Shown in pieces: positions 53,726-62,075 of a stretch of DNA of 64,000 nt. The notes beneath the pieces are model-generated. The model did not search any database and was not told the origin of the DNA. It worked only from the letters and a program-made list of their open reading frames with translations. A program made the position numbers and the translations under genes. Origin of the DNA: Solidesulfovibrio fructosivorans JJ] (GTDB lineage: Bacteria; Desulfobacterota; Desulfovibrionia; Desulfovibrionales; Desulfovibrionaceae); contig NZ_AECZ01000001.1 in assembly GCF_000179555.1 (NCBI RefSeq), positions 186,001 to 250,000 of the forward strand. Direction: 5' to 3'. The number at the start of each line of letters is the position of its first letter. The stretch's first letter is position 1.

Positions 53726-54904
53726 ATGGATTACCTGAGCCTGTGCTGCATCGCCAAAGACGAAAACGCGTTTATCGTCGAGTGGGCGGTCTATCATGCC
53801 ATGCTCGGCGTGGAACGGCTCATCATCTACGACAACGATTCACGCGTCCCCCTGGCCGAAACCCTGGCACCCTACGCCGCCCACATCCCCTGCTCCATCG
53901 AGACCATCACCGGCCCGGCCCGGCAGCTCGACGCCTACGCCCATTGCCTGGAAACCCATGGCGCGAGCACCCATTGGCTCGGGTTCATCGATGTGGACGA
54001 ATTCCTGCTGCCGCGCCGGGAAGACGACCTGCGCCTGCTTCTGACCGACTTCGAGGATCATGCCGGACTTGGGGTCAACTGGGTCATGTTCGGCTCCTCC
54101 GGCCATGAGGCCCCACCACTGGGACTTCTCCTCGAAAACTACACCCGGCGTTCGGACTACGCCGCTCCGATCAATCTGCACATCAAAAGCATCGTCAAAC
54201 CGCGCGCCGTACACCAGCCCCTGTCGCCCCATCATTTCGCCTACAAAGTGGGAAACGGCTGCGTGGGCGAAGGTGGTTTTCCCCTGCCCGGGCCTTACGG
54301 ACCGCACCACAACGAGCGGATACAGCTCAACCACTACTTTTTCCGGTCACGACAGGATTTTCGGGAAAAAATCGAACGCGGCCGGGGCGACATGCCAACG
54401 AGCGCCTTTCGGCACAACATGGCGGATTTCGACTACCAGTTGCGCCACTACACCATCCCGGACCGGGACATGGAGCGCTTTGTGCCGCAACTGCGGGAGC
54501 GCTTAGCTGGGAACTGGCCGTCTCCGGCCGTTCCCGCCGACTGGGAGGCGGACAGCGAACGGCTGCGCCTGCTTTTGGAGCGCAACCGCCCGGACTTGGC
54601 CGAATCCCTGTCCCGGAGACTGGTGGCCGCCCATGCCGCAAATTCCGGGGCTTGGAGCCTGCGCGCTCTGGCCTTGGCGCTCCTTGGCCGGCACGGGGAA
54701 GCGCATGAGGCCATGGCCCGCTCGTTTCGCATCGAGCAGACCGTCGAGAACCTCTATCAGCTCTTCCGCATCCAAACCCTGGCCGGCGATACGGACGAAG
54801 CCCGGCGCACGGCGCGCTATATCTCTTGGCGACTGACCGGCGTGGACGCGGAGCTGCAAAGCGAATGCGCCTGGATTCTGGAGGCGATCCGGCCTGTGCT
54901 CTAA
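53726..54904 (+). CDS. Glycosyltransferase (family 92/GT2-like) with TPR-like tail
   Basis: A 392-residue protein. The GT-A type domain shows CCIAKDENAFIVEWAVYHAMLGVERLIIYDNDS and the metal-binding THWLGFIDVDEFLLP, with INLHIKSIVKPRAVH and LNHYFFRS further on: the glycosyltransferase family 92 / Glyco_tranf_2_4 pattern. The last about 110 residues are helical repeats. It may decorate surface glycans. ATG 53726 is used rather than an upstream TTG. It follows the DsrE-like gene by 15 bases. Confidence 0.82.
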   Translation: MDYLSLCCIAKDENAFIVEWAVYHAMLGVERLIIYDNDSRVPLAETLAPYAAHIPCSIETITGPARQLDAYAHCLETHGASTHWLGFIDVDEFLLPRREDDLRLLLTDFEDHAGLGVNWVMFGSSGHEAPPLGLLLENYTRRSDYAAPINLHIKSIVKPRAVHQPLSPHHFAYKVGNGCVGEGGFPLPGPYGPHHNERIQLNHYFFRSRQDFREKIERGRGDMPTSAFRHNMADFDYQLRHYTIPDRDMERFVPQLRERLAGNWPSPAVPADWEADSERLRLLLERNRPDLAESLSRRLVAAHAANSGAWSLRALALALLGRHGEAHEAMARSFRIEQTVENLYQLFRIQTLAGDTDEARRTARYISWRLTGVDAELQSECAWILEAIRPVL

Positions 54905-54953
54905 CCGGGCCGCATGCCGCACCAAAAGGAATGGACTTGGGTGAACGAACGCC

Positions 54954-54983
54954 AAAAGCCCGTCGCGGCGAACCGTGACGGGC
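54954..54983 (-). terminator. Terminator of rpsT
   Basis: Stem GCCCGTCGCGG (54958-54968) / CCGTGACGGGC (54973-54983), loop CGAA, followed on the minus strand by four T. It lies 35 bases after the rpsT stop. Confidence 0.8.
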
Positions 54984-55017
54984 GAAAAGGCGTAACAGCC
55001 GGGGCGAAGAAAAGGCC

Positions 55018-55287
55018 CTAGGCCTGTTTGGCTTTGTTGACGGCGGCGGACAGGCGGGAGACGTTGCGGGCAGCGGTCTTCCAGTGGATGATCTTCTTGC
55101 TGGCGGCCTTGTCCAACACCTTGGTGGCGGTAAGCAGAGCGGTCTCGGCGGCGGCGGTATCGCCACCGGCCAGGGCGACGCGGACGTCCTTGATGACGTT
55201 GCGCACGCGGGTCTTGACCGCCCGGTTGCGAGCCCGGGCCAAAAGGCTTTGACGATGCCGTTTCAGAGCGGATTTATGATTGGCCAA
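55018..55287 (-). CDS. rpsT: Ribosomal protein S20 (TTG start)
   Basis: An 89-residue protein of the 30S subunit: [29 protein letters not shown] and [20 protein letters not shown] 55287 is chosen because GGAGG lies 8 bases upstream and the family starts (M)ANHKSA. The in-frame ATG at 55302 has no ribosome-binding site and would add five odd residues. A TTG start is known to lower S20 expression in E. coli autoregulation; the same may apply here. Confidence 0.95.
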   Translation of the reverse strand: MANHKSALKRHRQSLLARARNRAVKTRVRNVIKDVRVALAGGDTAAAETALLTATKVLDKAASKKIIHWKTAARNVSRLSAAVNKAKQA

Positions 55288-55374
55288 GGATCGTTCCTCC
55301 ATGTAATGTTCGCTGAAGCAGAGTTACTTATGCGAACTCGTTAAATGCGTCAAGCAAAATATTGATCAAGCCGG

Positions 55375-55532
55375 GGGAGGGAACCCCACCCTCCCCAAAA
55401 ACTCTTAACGGGTCATTTTCGTAAGAGTAAAAAAACTGGTCACGGTGACCGGATGATCCCCGTTGAAAGTTTTTGAAGGGGGTCCAGGGGGAAACTTTTT
55501 TCAAAAAGTTTCCCCCTGGCCGCCGGAGGCGC
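55375..55532. repeat. Dispersed palindromic element, copy 4 (long form, inverted)
   Basis: The reverse complement of copy 2: TTGAAAGTTTTTGAAGGGGG, GGGGGAAACTTTTT / AAAAAGTTTCCCCC, GGCCGCCGGAGGC, together with GGTCACGGTGACC and GATCCCCG. It ends 12 bases after the glyS stop on the minus strand. The remainder of the glyS-rpsT gap holds no gene. Confidence 0.75.
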
Positions 55533-55544
55533 CCTCTTTCCCTC

Positions 55545-57638
55545 TTACACCTGCAACGCGGCGAAGTCCGCCACGCGGCCCAGGCGGTCGACCAGGGCCT
55601 TGAGCAGATTGAGTCGATTGAGGCGCACGTCCATGGCGTCGCACATGACCATGACGTTGTCGAAAAAGGCGTCCACGGTCGGGCGCAGTTCGTAGAGCAC
55701 GTCGAGCACGGCGGCATAGTCGCCGGCGTGAAACAGTGCATCGTAGCGCGGAAAGACCGCTTCACAGGCCGCGGCGAGGTCTTTTTCCGCCTGTTCTTCC
55801 AGAAGCTCGGGCTTGATCGCGCCGGAAAGCGGCACCCCGGCCCCGACGCCCTGCTTGCGGATGATGTTGGCCGCGCGCTTGAAGGTCAGCACCGCCTGGC
55901 CGAAGTCCGGCGTGGCGGCAAAAGCGGCCAGGGCCGCCACGCGTTCGGCCAGGGCCGCGATATCGGTAAACGACGCTCCGACCGCCGCCTCGACCACCAG
56001 GGTGTCGAAGCCGCGCCCGGTGAAGTAGGCCCGCAGGCGTTGGCCGAAGAAATCGAGCAGCTTGGCCAGAAGGTGGGTGCGGTCCACCTTGAACTTCAGG
56101 TCGCCGTAGCCGTCGATGGCCGCCTGGAGCAGTTCCATGAGGTCGAAGCGCAGCCCGTGCTCGATGACGATGCGGCAAATGCCGAGCGCCGCGCGGCGAA
56201 GCGCATAGGGGTCGGCCGCGCCGGTCGGGGCCATGTCGTTACCGAAACAGCCGGCGAGCGTATCGGCCTTGTCGGCCACGGACAGGATCGCCCCGGCCAG
56301 GGTGGCGGGCACCGGGCTGTCCGGTCCGGCCGGCAGGTACTGTTCGCCGACGGCCCGGGAGACGGTCTCGGACTGGCCCTTGCGGCGCACGTAGATGCCG
56401 CCCATGATGCCTTGCAGTTCGGCGAATTCGCCCACCATCGTCGAAACGAGGTCCACCTTGGACAGGCCGCCGGCCTGGGAGGCCTCGAGCATGATCTCGG
56501 GCTTGCCGGAAAGCTCGGCCACCACGCCGCACAGCCGTTCGAGGCGGCGGGCCTTGTCGCGCATGCTGCCGAGTCCGGCCAGAAATACAACGCTTTCGAG
56601 CTTTTTCTGCCAGGTTTCGATGTCCGTGCCCAAATCGGCTTCCCAGAAAAAGCGCGCATCTTCCAGCCGGGCCGTCAACACCCGCTGCCAGCCCCGGCGT
56701 ACCAGCTCGAGATCGGCCGGCATGAGGCCGAGTGTGGTGAGGAAGACCGGCAGCAGTCCGCCCTTCCCGTCTTGCACGGCGAAGCTTTTCTGGTGCGACT
56801 CCATGCTCGTGATGAGCACTTCGCGCGGCACGTCGAGGAATTTGGGGTCGAACCGGCCGAGGACCACCACCGGGTGTTCGGTCAGGCCCGTGACCTCCAT
56901 GAGCAGCGTGGGATTGATGACCGCCGTGCCGCCGGCTTCGGCCGCCAGCTTCTCGGCTTGCGAACGGACCATGCCTTCGCGCTCCCGGGCGTCAAGGATG
57001 ACCTTCCCCTGGTCGCGGATGACGGCGAAGTAGTCCTTGGCCGTGGCGATGGAAAACGGGCCCGGGCCCATGATGCGGTGCCCGCGCGTTTCTCGGCCCG
57101 AGGCGATGTCGTCCAGGCGAAACGGCACCACGGCGTCGTCGAGCAGGGCCAGAAACCAGTGCACCGGCCGGCCGAAGGCGAATTCACGGGAGCCCCAGCG
57201 CATCCGTTTGGGGAAGGACAGTTTTTTGACCACATCCTGGCAGATGCCGGGCAGAAGGTTCATGGCCGTCTCGCCGCCAACGGTCTTGCGCAGGGCCAGA
57301 TAGCGGCCTTTTTCCGTCTCCATGACGAAGACGTCGGCGACGTCCTTGCCCTGTCCCTTGGCAAAGCCCGACGCGGCGGGCGTGGGGTTGCCCGAGGCAT
57401 CGAAACCCACGCGTTCGGGCGGGCCGGTGACGACTTCCTCTTCCCGGGGCGAGGCTTCGGCCAGCTCCGGGATGCTCACCACCAGCCGGCGCGGGGTGGC
57501 GAAGGCGGCCACTGCGTCGCTGCCGAGTTTGACCTGGGCCAGCTCTTCGGAAAAAAGCGCCCGGGCCTCCTCGGTCAGGCCGGCCAGAAACCGGGCCGGC
57601 ATCTCCTCGAATCCGATCTCGAACAGAAAATGGGGCAT
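55545..57638 (-). CDS. glyS: Glycyl-tRNA synthetase beta subunit
   Basis: A 697-residue subunit of the bacterial alpha2beta2 glycyl-tRNA synthetase. Starts MPHFLFEIGFEEMPARFL, the family hallmark, with FPKRMRWGSREFAFGRPVHWFLALLD, MESHQKSFAV and a C-terminal anticodon-binding, DALR-like region (AYFTGRGFDTLVVEAAVG, VMVMCDAMDVRLNRLNLLKAL). It follows glyQ by 13 bases and is the last gene of the operon. A palindromic element ends it. Confidence 0.97.
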   Translation of the reverse strand: MPHFLFEIGFEEMPARFLAGLTEEARALFSEELAQVKLGSDAVAAFATPRRLVVSIPELAEASPREEEVVTGPPERVGFDASGNPTPAASGFAKGQGKDVADVFVMETEKGRYLALRKTVGGETAMNLLPGICQDVVKKLSFPKRMRWGSREFAFGRPVHWFLALLDDAVVPFRLDDIASGRETRGHRIMGPGPFSIATAKDYFAVIRDQGKVILDAREREGMVRSQAEKLAAEAGGTAVINPTLLMEVTGLTEHPVVVLGRFDPKFLDVPREVLITSMESHQKSFAVQDGKGGLLPVFLTTLGLMPADLELVRRGWQRVLTARLEDARFFWEADLGTDIETWQKKLESVVFLAGLGSMRDKARRLERLCGVVAELSGKPEIMLEASQAGGLSKVDLVSTMVGEFAELQGIMGGIYVRRKGQSETVSRAVGEQYLPAGPDSPVPATLAGAILSVADKADTLAGCFGNDMAPTGAADPYALRRAALGICRIVIEHGLRFDLMELLQAAIDGYGDLKFKVDRTHLLAKLLDFFGQRLRAYFTGRGFDTLVVEAAVGASFTDIAALAERVAALAAFAATPDFGQAVLTFKRAANIIRKQGVGAGVPLSGAIKPELLEEQAEKDLAAACEAVFPRYDALFHAGDYAAVLDVLYELRPTVDAFFDNVMVMCDAMDVRLNRLNLLKALVDRLGRVADFAALQV

Positions 57639-57651
57639 GGCGTGGAGTCCT

Positions 57652-58527
57652 TTATGCGCTTTGATTGAGGAGGGGGTAGCCGAGTTCCTTGCGCTGGGCG
57701 GCGTAGAGCCGGGCCAGTCCCGAGGCCAGGGCGCGCACCCGGCCGATGTAGCCGGTGCGTTCGGTGATGGAGATGGCCCCCCGGGCTTCGAGCATGTTGA
57801 AGGCGTGGGAACACTTGAGGCAGTAGTCGTAAGCGGGCCAGGCCAGCCCCATCTCGCAAAGCCGCCGGCATTCCTTTTCGCAGGCGTTGAAATGATTGAG
57901 CAGCATGGCGGCGTCGGATTCCTCGAAATTGTAGCGCGATTGCTCGTATTCGCCGCGCTGGTGGATCTGGCCGTAGGTCACCTGCCCGTTCCAGTCCAGG
58001 TCGTAGACCGAATCCTTTTGTTGCAGATACATGCAGATGCGCTCGAGGCCGTAGGTGATCTCCACGGAGACCGGCGACAGGTCGATGCCGCCCACTTGTT
58101 GGAAATAGGTGAACTGGGTCACTTCCATGCCGTCGAGCCAGACTTCCCAGCCCAGGCCCCAGGCGCCGAGGGTCGGCGATTCCCAGTCGTCCTCGACGAA
58201 GCGGATGTCATGCTCGCGGGCATTGAAACCGATGGCGGCCAGACTCTCCAGGTAAAGGTCCTGGATGTTGTCCGGTGAGGGTTTCAGGATGGTCTGAAAC
58301 TGGAAATATTGTTGGAGCCGGTTGGGGTTTTCGCCGTAGCGGCCGTCGGTGGGACGGCGCGACGGTTCGACATAGGCGGCCTTCCAGGGTTCGGGGCCGA
58401 TGACGCGAAAGAAGGTGGCCGGATTGAAGGTGCCGGCGCCGACCTCGGTGTCGTAGCCCTGGACCACGAGGCAGCCGGATTTGGCCCAGAAGTGTTGCAG
58501 CGTCAAGATGAGATCCTGAAAATACAT
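57652..58527 (-). CDS. glyQ: Glycyl-tRNA synthetase alpha subunit
   Basis: A 291-residue catalytic subunit. [19 protein letters not shown] at the start, [38 protein letters not shown] and [20 protein letters not shown] are all conserved. ATG 58527 is used since the family begins here; an upstream in-frame ATG at 58596 would add unconserved residues. It catalyses glycine activation with GlyS. The gap to recO is 96 bases. Confidence 0.97.
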   Translation of the reverse strand: MYFQDLILTLQHFWAKSGCLVVQGYDTEVGAGTFNPATFFRVIGPEPWKAAYVEPSRRPTDGRYGENPNRLQQYFQFQTILKPSPDNIQDLYLESLAAIGFNAREHDIRFVEDDWESPTLGAWGLGWEVWLDGMEVTQFTYFQQVGGIDLSPVSVEITYGLERICMYLQQKDSVYDLDWNGQVTYGQIHQRGEYEQSRYNFEESDAAMLLNHFNACEKECRRLCEMGLAWPAYDYCLKCSHAFNMLEARGAISITERTGYIGRVRALASGLARLYAAQRKELGYPLLNQSA

Positions 58528-58623
58528 GGTTGCTCCGATTTCAAGGTTACGCCGCCGGCCGGGCCGGGGCGCCGGGACGGAAAGAACGTCGGACATGGCC
58601 GCAGCCGAAAAATTTTCGCCGGG

Positions 58624-59373
58624 TCAGGCGCGTACGAAGCCCCCCTGCTCCCAGGCAAGACCCAGATGGAAACGCACGAGCAGGTCAACGGTCCGGGAAA
58701 ATTCCCGAGCCGCCGCCGGATCGGGACGGCAGGCCGCCCAGGCGCCGGGATCGCCGGAGACGGCCGACTCGAGCAGAGACAAGGCCTCGGGGGCGAGGTG
58801 CTGACGCACGCCGTGATCCCCGCCGCGCCGACAATCCGGGCAGGTCAGCCGGCCGGCTTCCACATGGCAGACGGCTTCGTCATCGCCAAACGGCCTGCCG
58901 CAGACGGCGCATCGGTCGCAGACCGGAAAGGTGCCGTGCAGGGTCGCGAGTCTGGCCCGGAAAAAAAGCGGAAAAAGCGCCGCCGGGGCGGACGCGTTTT
59001 CCAGGGCGGCCAGCATGGCCCGCAGCAACGCGTAGGCATCGGCTGCGCCCTGGGGACCGATATGCACGGCCTCGAAAAATTTCAAGCAATTGATGGCCAT
59101 GCCCAAGCGCGGAGGATCGTGGCGCAGGTTGGTCGGGGCGTCAAGCAGTCTGGCCTCGGTCAGGCAGTGATAGCCGCCCCGTCCCGAGCGACGCACCTTG
59201 AAGCGGACATGGTTGAGCGGGTCCAGGCAGCCGAGAAAGCGACGGCGGCTTTTCATGCCGCCGAACGCAAATGCCGTATACCCGCCGCGCACCGGGGAGA
59301 AAAGCCGCACCCAGGCGTCGATTTCCCGAAACCGCCCCACCTTGAGCACGAGCGCCTGTTCGGAAAATTCCAT
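58624..59373 (-). CDS. recO: DNA repair protein RecO
   Basis: A 249-residue recombination mediator that helps load RecA in the RecFOR pathway. The N-terminal OB fold reads EFSEQALVLKVGRFREIDAWVRLFSPVRGGYTAFAFGGMKSRR (in motif order), and the C-terminal zinc site is CDRCAVCGRPF with CPDC near residues 157-190. The length matches the family. It lies between the RodZ-like gene and glyQ on one strand. Confidence 0.92.
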   Translation of the reverse strand: MEFSEQALVLKVGRFREIDAWVRLFSPVRGGYTAFAFGGMKSRRRFLGCLDPLNHVRFKVRRSGRGGYHCLTEARLLDAPTNLRHDPPRLGMAINCLKFFEAVHIGPQGAADAYALLRAMLAALENASAPAALFPLFFRARLATLHGTFPVCDRCAVCGRPFGDDEAVCHVEAGRLTCPDCRRGGDHGVRQHLAPEALSLLESAVSGDPGAWAACRPDPAAAREFSRTVDLLVRFHLGLAWEQGGFVRA

Positions 59374-59450
59374 GGCCGTCTCGAAGCGTCGCCTTTTGGC
59401 CTCCCCCCGGCGAAAAGGGGTTCCCGCCGGAGGGGGGCACTGGGCCGATT

Positions 59451-60833
59451 TTAGGGGAACCGGATGGTCTTGCTTTCGCCTTTCTCGGTCGTGACCGGCG
59501 TTTCCTTGCCGGCGTACCGGAACACCACGCTGCTCGGATTGCCCAGGCGGATCTCGACCTTGTCCGCAAAGGGGACGGTGAGGCGCTGCCCCTTTTTCAC
59601 GTAGATTTCCTTGGAAGGTCCTTTGTCCGGCGTGACGATGAGCCAGCTGCCATCCTGGCCGTATATCTCGACTTCCTTGGCCGTGGCGGCGGTGTCGCCG
59701 GAGGAGGCGGCAGCGGGCGTCGCCGGGGCCGCCGCGGGAACCTGCGCGGCAGGCGGCGTGGTTTCGGTGCTGGCCGGCGTCTTGGCGGCCTCGGATTCGG
59801 TCTTCTTGGCTACGAACTTCAGGGTTTTCACCGAGCCCTTGGTGGCCTGAAGCGGATAGAGCTTGTTGTCGAAGCGGATTTCCACCGCGCCGGCGTTGCC
59901 CAGGCGTACAAGCAGATAATCGGCGAAGCGGCCCTCAAAGGTATCGCCTTTGGTCAGCATGGCTTCGCGCATGGCGCCGCCGTCCGCGCCGGCTTGAATC
60001 CAGCAGCGGTCGTTGGCCGTGATGACGACGGTATGGGGGCCGGCTTCTCCCACGGACAGGGTCGGGGCGGCCGGAGCGCCGGGAGCGGGCGGAGCCGGTT
60101 CGGGCGCGGGAGCGGGCGGAATGGATGCGTGGGCGTCTCCCGCGGCCGGACCGCTGGTGGCGATATCCTGGGTGGCCTGATCCTCGGGGGTGGGGGCCGG
60201 CGCTGCCGGCTGGGCGGCCGGAGGGGGCGGCAGGGTCGTGGCCTCGGCCTGCGTTTGCGGCGCAGCCGGTGGCGTGGCCGGTTCGGCTGGTTCGGCCGTC
60301 TTGGCCGCGGGCACGGTCGGCACGGGGCGTTCCGGTTCCGGGGCGGGTTGCGGCGGCGCGGCCTTGGGGGCCGGTTCGACGGCGGCCTGCGGAGCCGGGG
60401 CTTCCGGTTCGACGCCGGACTTGTGCAGGACATGGCCGTAGAGATACCAGCCGAGGCCCGCCACGACGCACACGACGAGGACAACGACGAGGATCGGCCC
60501 GACCGGGAACTTCGGGGACGACCTGACGATGCAGTCGCAATCGTCTTCGGGGATGTTGTGCAGAATCGGCGTGTTATTGAGTTCCGGCTCCTCGGGTTGA
60601 TAGACCTCGGCCAGCCGCTTGGAAAAATCGTCCAGATCCACGCCGAGCAGTTTGGCGTAGTTTTTTATGAAACCCTTGGCGTACACCGGGTGGGGCAGGT
60701 TGCTCTTGTTGCCCTCCTCAATGGCCGTCAGACAGCTGCGCGTGATCTTGATCTTGTCCGACACGGCCTCGATGGAAAGGCCCTGCCGCTCCCTTTCCTC
60801 ACGCAGCATTGTCCCTAACTCGCGCAAATCCAT
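59451..60833 (-). CDS. RodZ-like HTH membrane protein with two DUF4115-type domains
   Basis: A 460-residue protein starting at ATG 60833, with GAGGAG 8 bases upstream. Residues 1-70 are an HTH_25 domain (LGTMLREERERQGLSIEAVSDKIKITRSCLTAIEEGN) as in RodZ, which binds MreB. A membrane segment lies near 107-128 (VGPILVVVLVVCVVAGLGWYL). After a Pro/Ala-rich linker there are two DUF4115-like beta domains, each ending RLGN-(A/P)-x-x-V-x-x-R. RodZ usually has one. It probably links cell shape to the envelope. Confidence 0.88.
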   Translation of the reverse strand: MDLRELGTMLREERERQGLSIEAVSDKIKITRSCLTAIEEGNKSNLPHPVYAKGFIKNYAKLLGVDLDDFSKRLAEVYQPEEPELNNTPILHNIPEDDCDCIVRSSPKFPVGPILVVVLVVCVVAGLGWYLYGHVLHKSGVEPEAPAPQAAVEPAPKAAPPQPAPEPERPVPTVPAAKTAEPAEPATPPAAPQTQAEATTLPPPPAAQPAAPAPTPEDQATQDIATSGPAAGDAHASIPPAPAPEPAPPAPGAPAAPTLSVGEAGPHTVVITANDRCWIQAGADGGAMREAMLTKGDTFEGRFADYLLVRLGNAGAVEIRFDNKLYPLQATKGSVKTLKFVAKKTESEAAKTPASTETTPPAAQVPAAAPATPAAASSGDTAATAKEVEIYGQDGSWLIVTPDKGPSKEIYVKKGQRLTVPFADKVEIRLGNPSSVVFRYAGKETPVTTEKGESKTIRFP

Positions 60834-60899
60834 AGAAGAAGCTCCTCTGAAACCACGGCGGCTGGGCGGGAGGGACACCCGTGAGGCGGACCGGGGTCG

Positions 60900-61901
60900 T
60901 TACAGCTTGACCTCGATGACCGCCTTGGACCGCAGATTGTCCATATAATCCTGGAAGAGTTTATCGAATTTCTGCTTGTACAGCATTTCCTGTATCTGGT
61001 TCCGGACGCTCTCGAAGGACGGACCGGCCGACGGCGCCGGCTGCGGCGTCTTGGCCGGAGCGGCGTTTTTCCCGGTACGCAGCTTGAGCAGCACGGCCTT
61101 GCCGTCGAGCATCACCGGCTGGCTGACCTGTCCGGCCGGAACGGCTGTCAAAGCGTCACGCAAAGGCGGGGCCAGATCCTTGACCTGCACGTCGCCCAGG
61201 TCACCGCCTTGGTCCCTGCCGGGGCCGATGGAAAACTTCCGGGCCGCGTCGGCGAAGGTGATCGTCCCCGCGCCGATCTTTTGGCGCAGTTCCTCGGCCT
61301 GCTTTTTGGTGGGCACCATGATGAAGCTGATGTTGCCGGACACCTTGGGGCCGAGGATCGACTTCGTGGTCGACAAGGTAGCCTTGTGTTTTTCGTAGTA
61401 GTCCCGGATCTCGTCGTCGGTGACCAGGACCTTGCGGTGCACCATGAAGCCGAGCAGCCGCTTTTTCATGTTGTCTTCACGCATGCGCTTGCGGAATTCC
61501 TTGAGGGTGAGCCCTTCCTTGGCCAGTTCGGCCTGGAACTGCGCCTGCGTCAGATTGTTTTTCTTCTTGAGCTCATCGATCTGGGAATCGAGTTCCGTTT
61601 CCGAAACATTGATTTTGAGCCGGGCGGCTTCCTGTTCGATGAGGATGTCGTTGATCATGGATTCCAGGACCTGACGCCGCAATTCCTCGGCCCTGGGGTC
61701 GCCGGGCGCGAACGAGATCCCTTGGGTCCGCTGCACCAGCTCGGCCACTCGGGAGTCGAGGTCGAACAGGGTAATGAGTTTGCCGTTGACCACGGCAACC
61801 ACCCTGTCCACGAGCTGGGTCGCGTGGGCCAGGCCGGACAATGCAACCAACAGGCTTACGACAACGAGGCATTTGGGAAGGCGAGGCAAGGTATCCTCCA
61901 T
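60900..61901 (-). CDS. SurA-like periplasmic peptidyl-prolyl isomerase
   Basis: A 333-residue chaperone with a signal peptide (LPKCLVVVSLLVALSGLAHA). The SurA N-terminal domain has VDRVVAVVNGKLITLFDLDSRV and NDILIEQEAARLKINVSE, and a parvulin domain (about 175-275) ends with FSIGPGRDQGGDLGDVQVKDLAPPLRDAL. It helps outer-membrane proteins fold. ATG 61901 is preferred; 61919 is an alternative start. It lies downstream of a second PPIase-like gene. Confidence 0.88.
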   Translation of the reverse strand: MEDTLPRLPKCLVVVSLLVALSGLAHATQLVDRVVAVVNGKLITLFDLDSRVAELVQRTQGISFAPGDPRAEELRRQVLESMINDILIEQEAARLKINVSETELDSQIDELKKKNNLTQAQFQAELAKEGLTLKEFRKRMREDNMKKRLLGFMVHRKVLVTDDEIRDYYEKHKATLSTTKSILGPKVSGNISFIMVPTKKQAEELRQKIGAGTITFADAARKFSIGPGRDQGGDLGDVQVKDLAPPLRDALTAVPAGQVSQPVMLDGKAVLLKLRTGKNAAPAKTPQPAPSAGPSFESVRNQIQEMLYKQKFDKLFQDYMDNLRSKAVIEVKL

Positions 61902-62075
61902 GCGGGGCTTTTCAGGCATGATCGGCAAGGTGCGCCTTCCGGGCTGACGCGCTCCCCGGTTGCAAAGCCGTGACCGCGTCCGCCTCCTCCCAGGCTGACG
62001 CAACCGCTTATCCGGGGCCTATAAACGTTTTTGTCAGCCCAGGCAACGGCGTCGACCGGACAAGTCGCGGGCGGT

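Noticed and set aside
55473-57668. 731-codon frame on the plus strand
   Set aside because: Antisense to glyS, which has clear family motifs; the frame has none.
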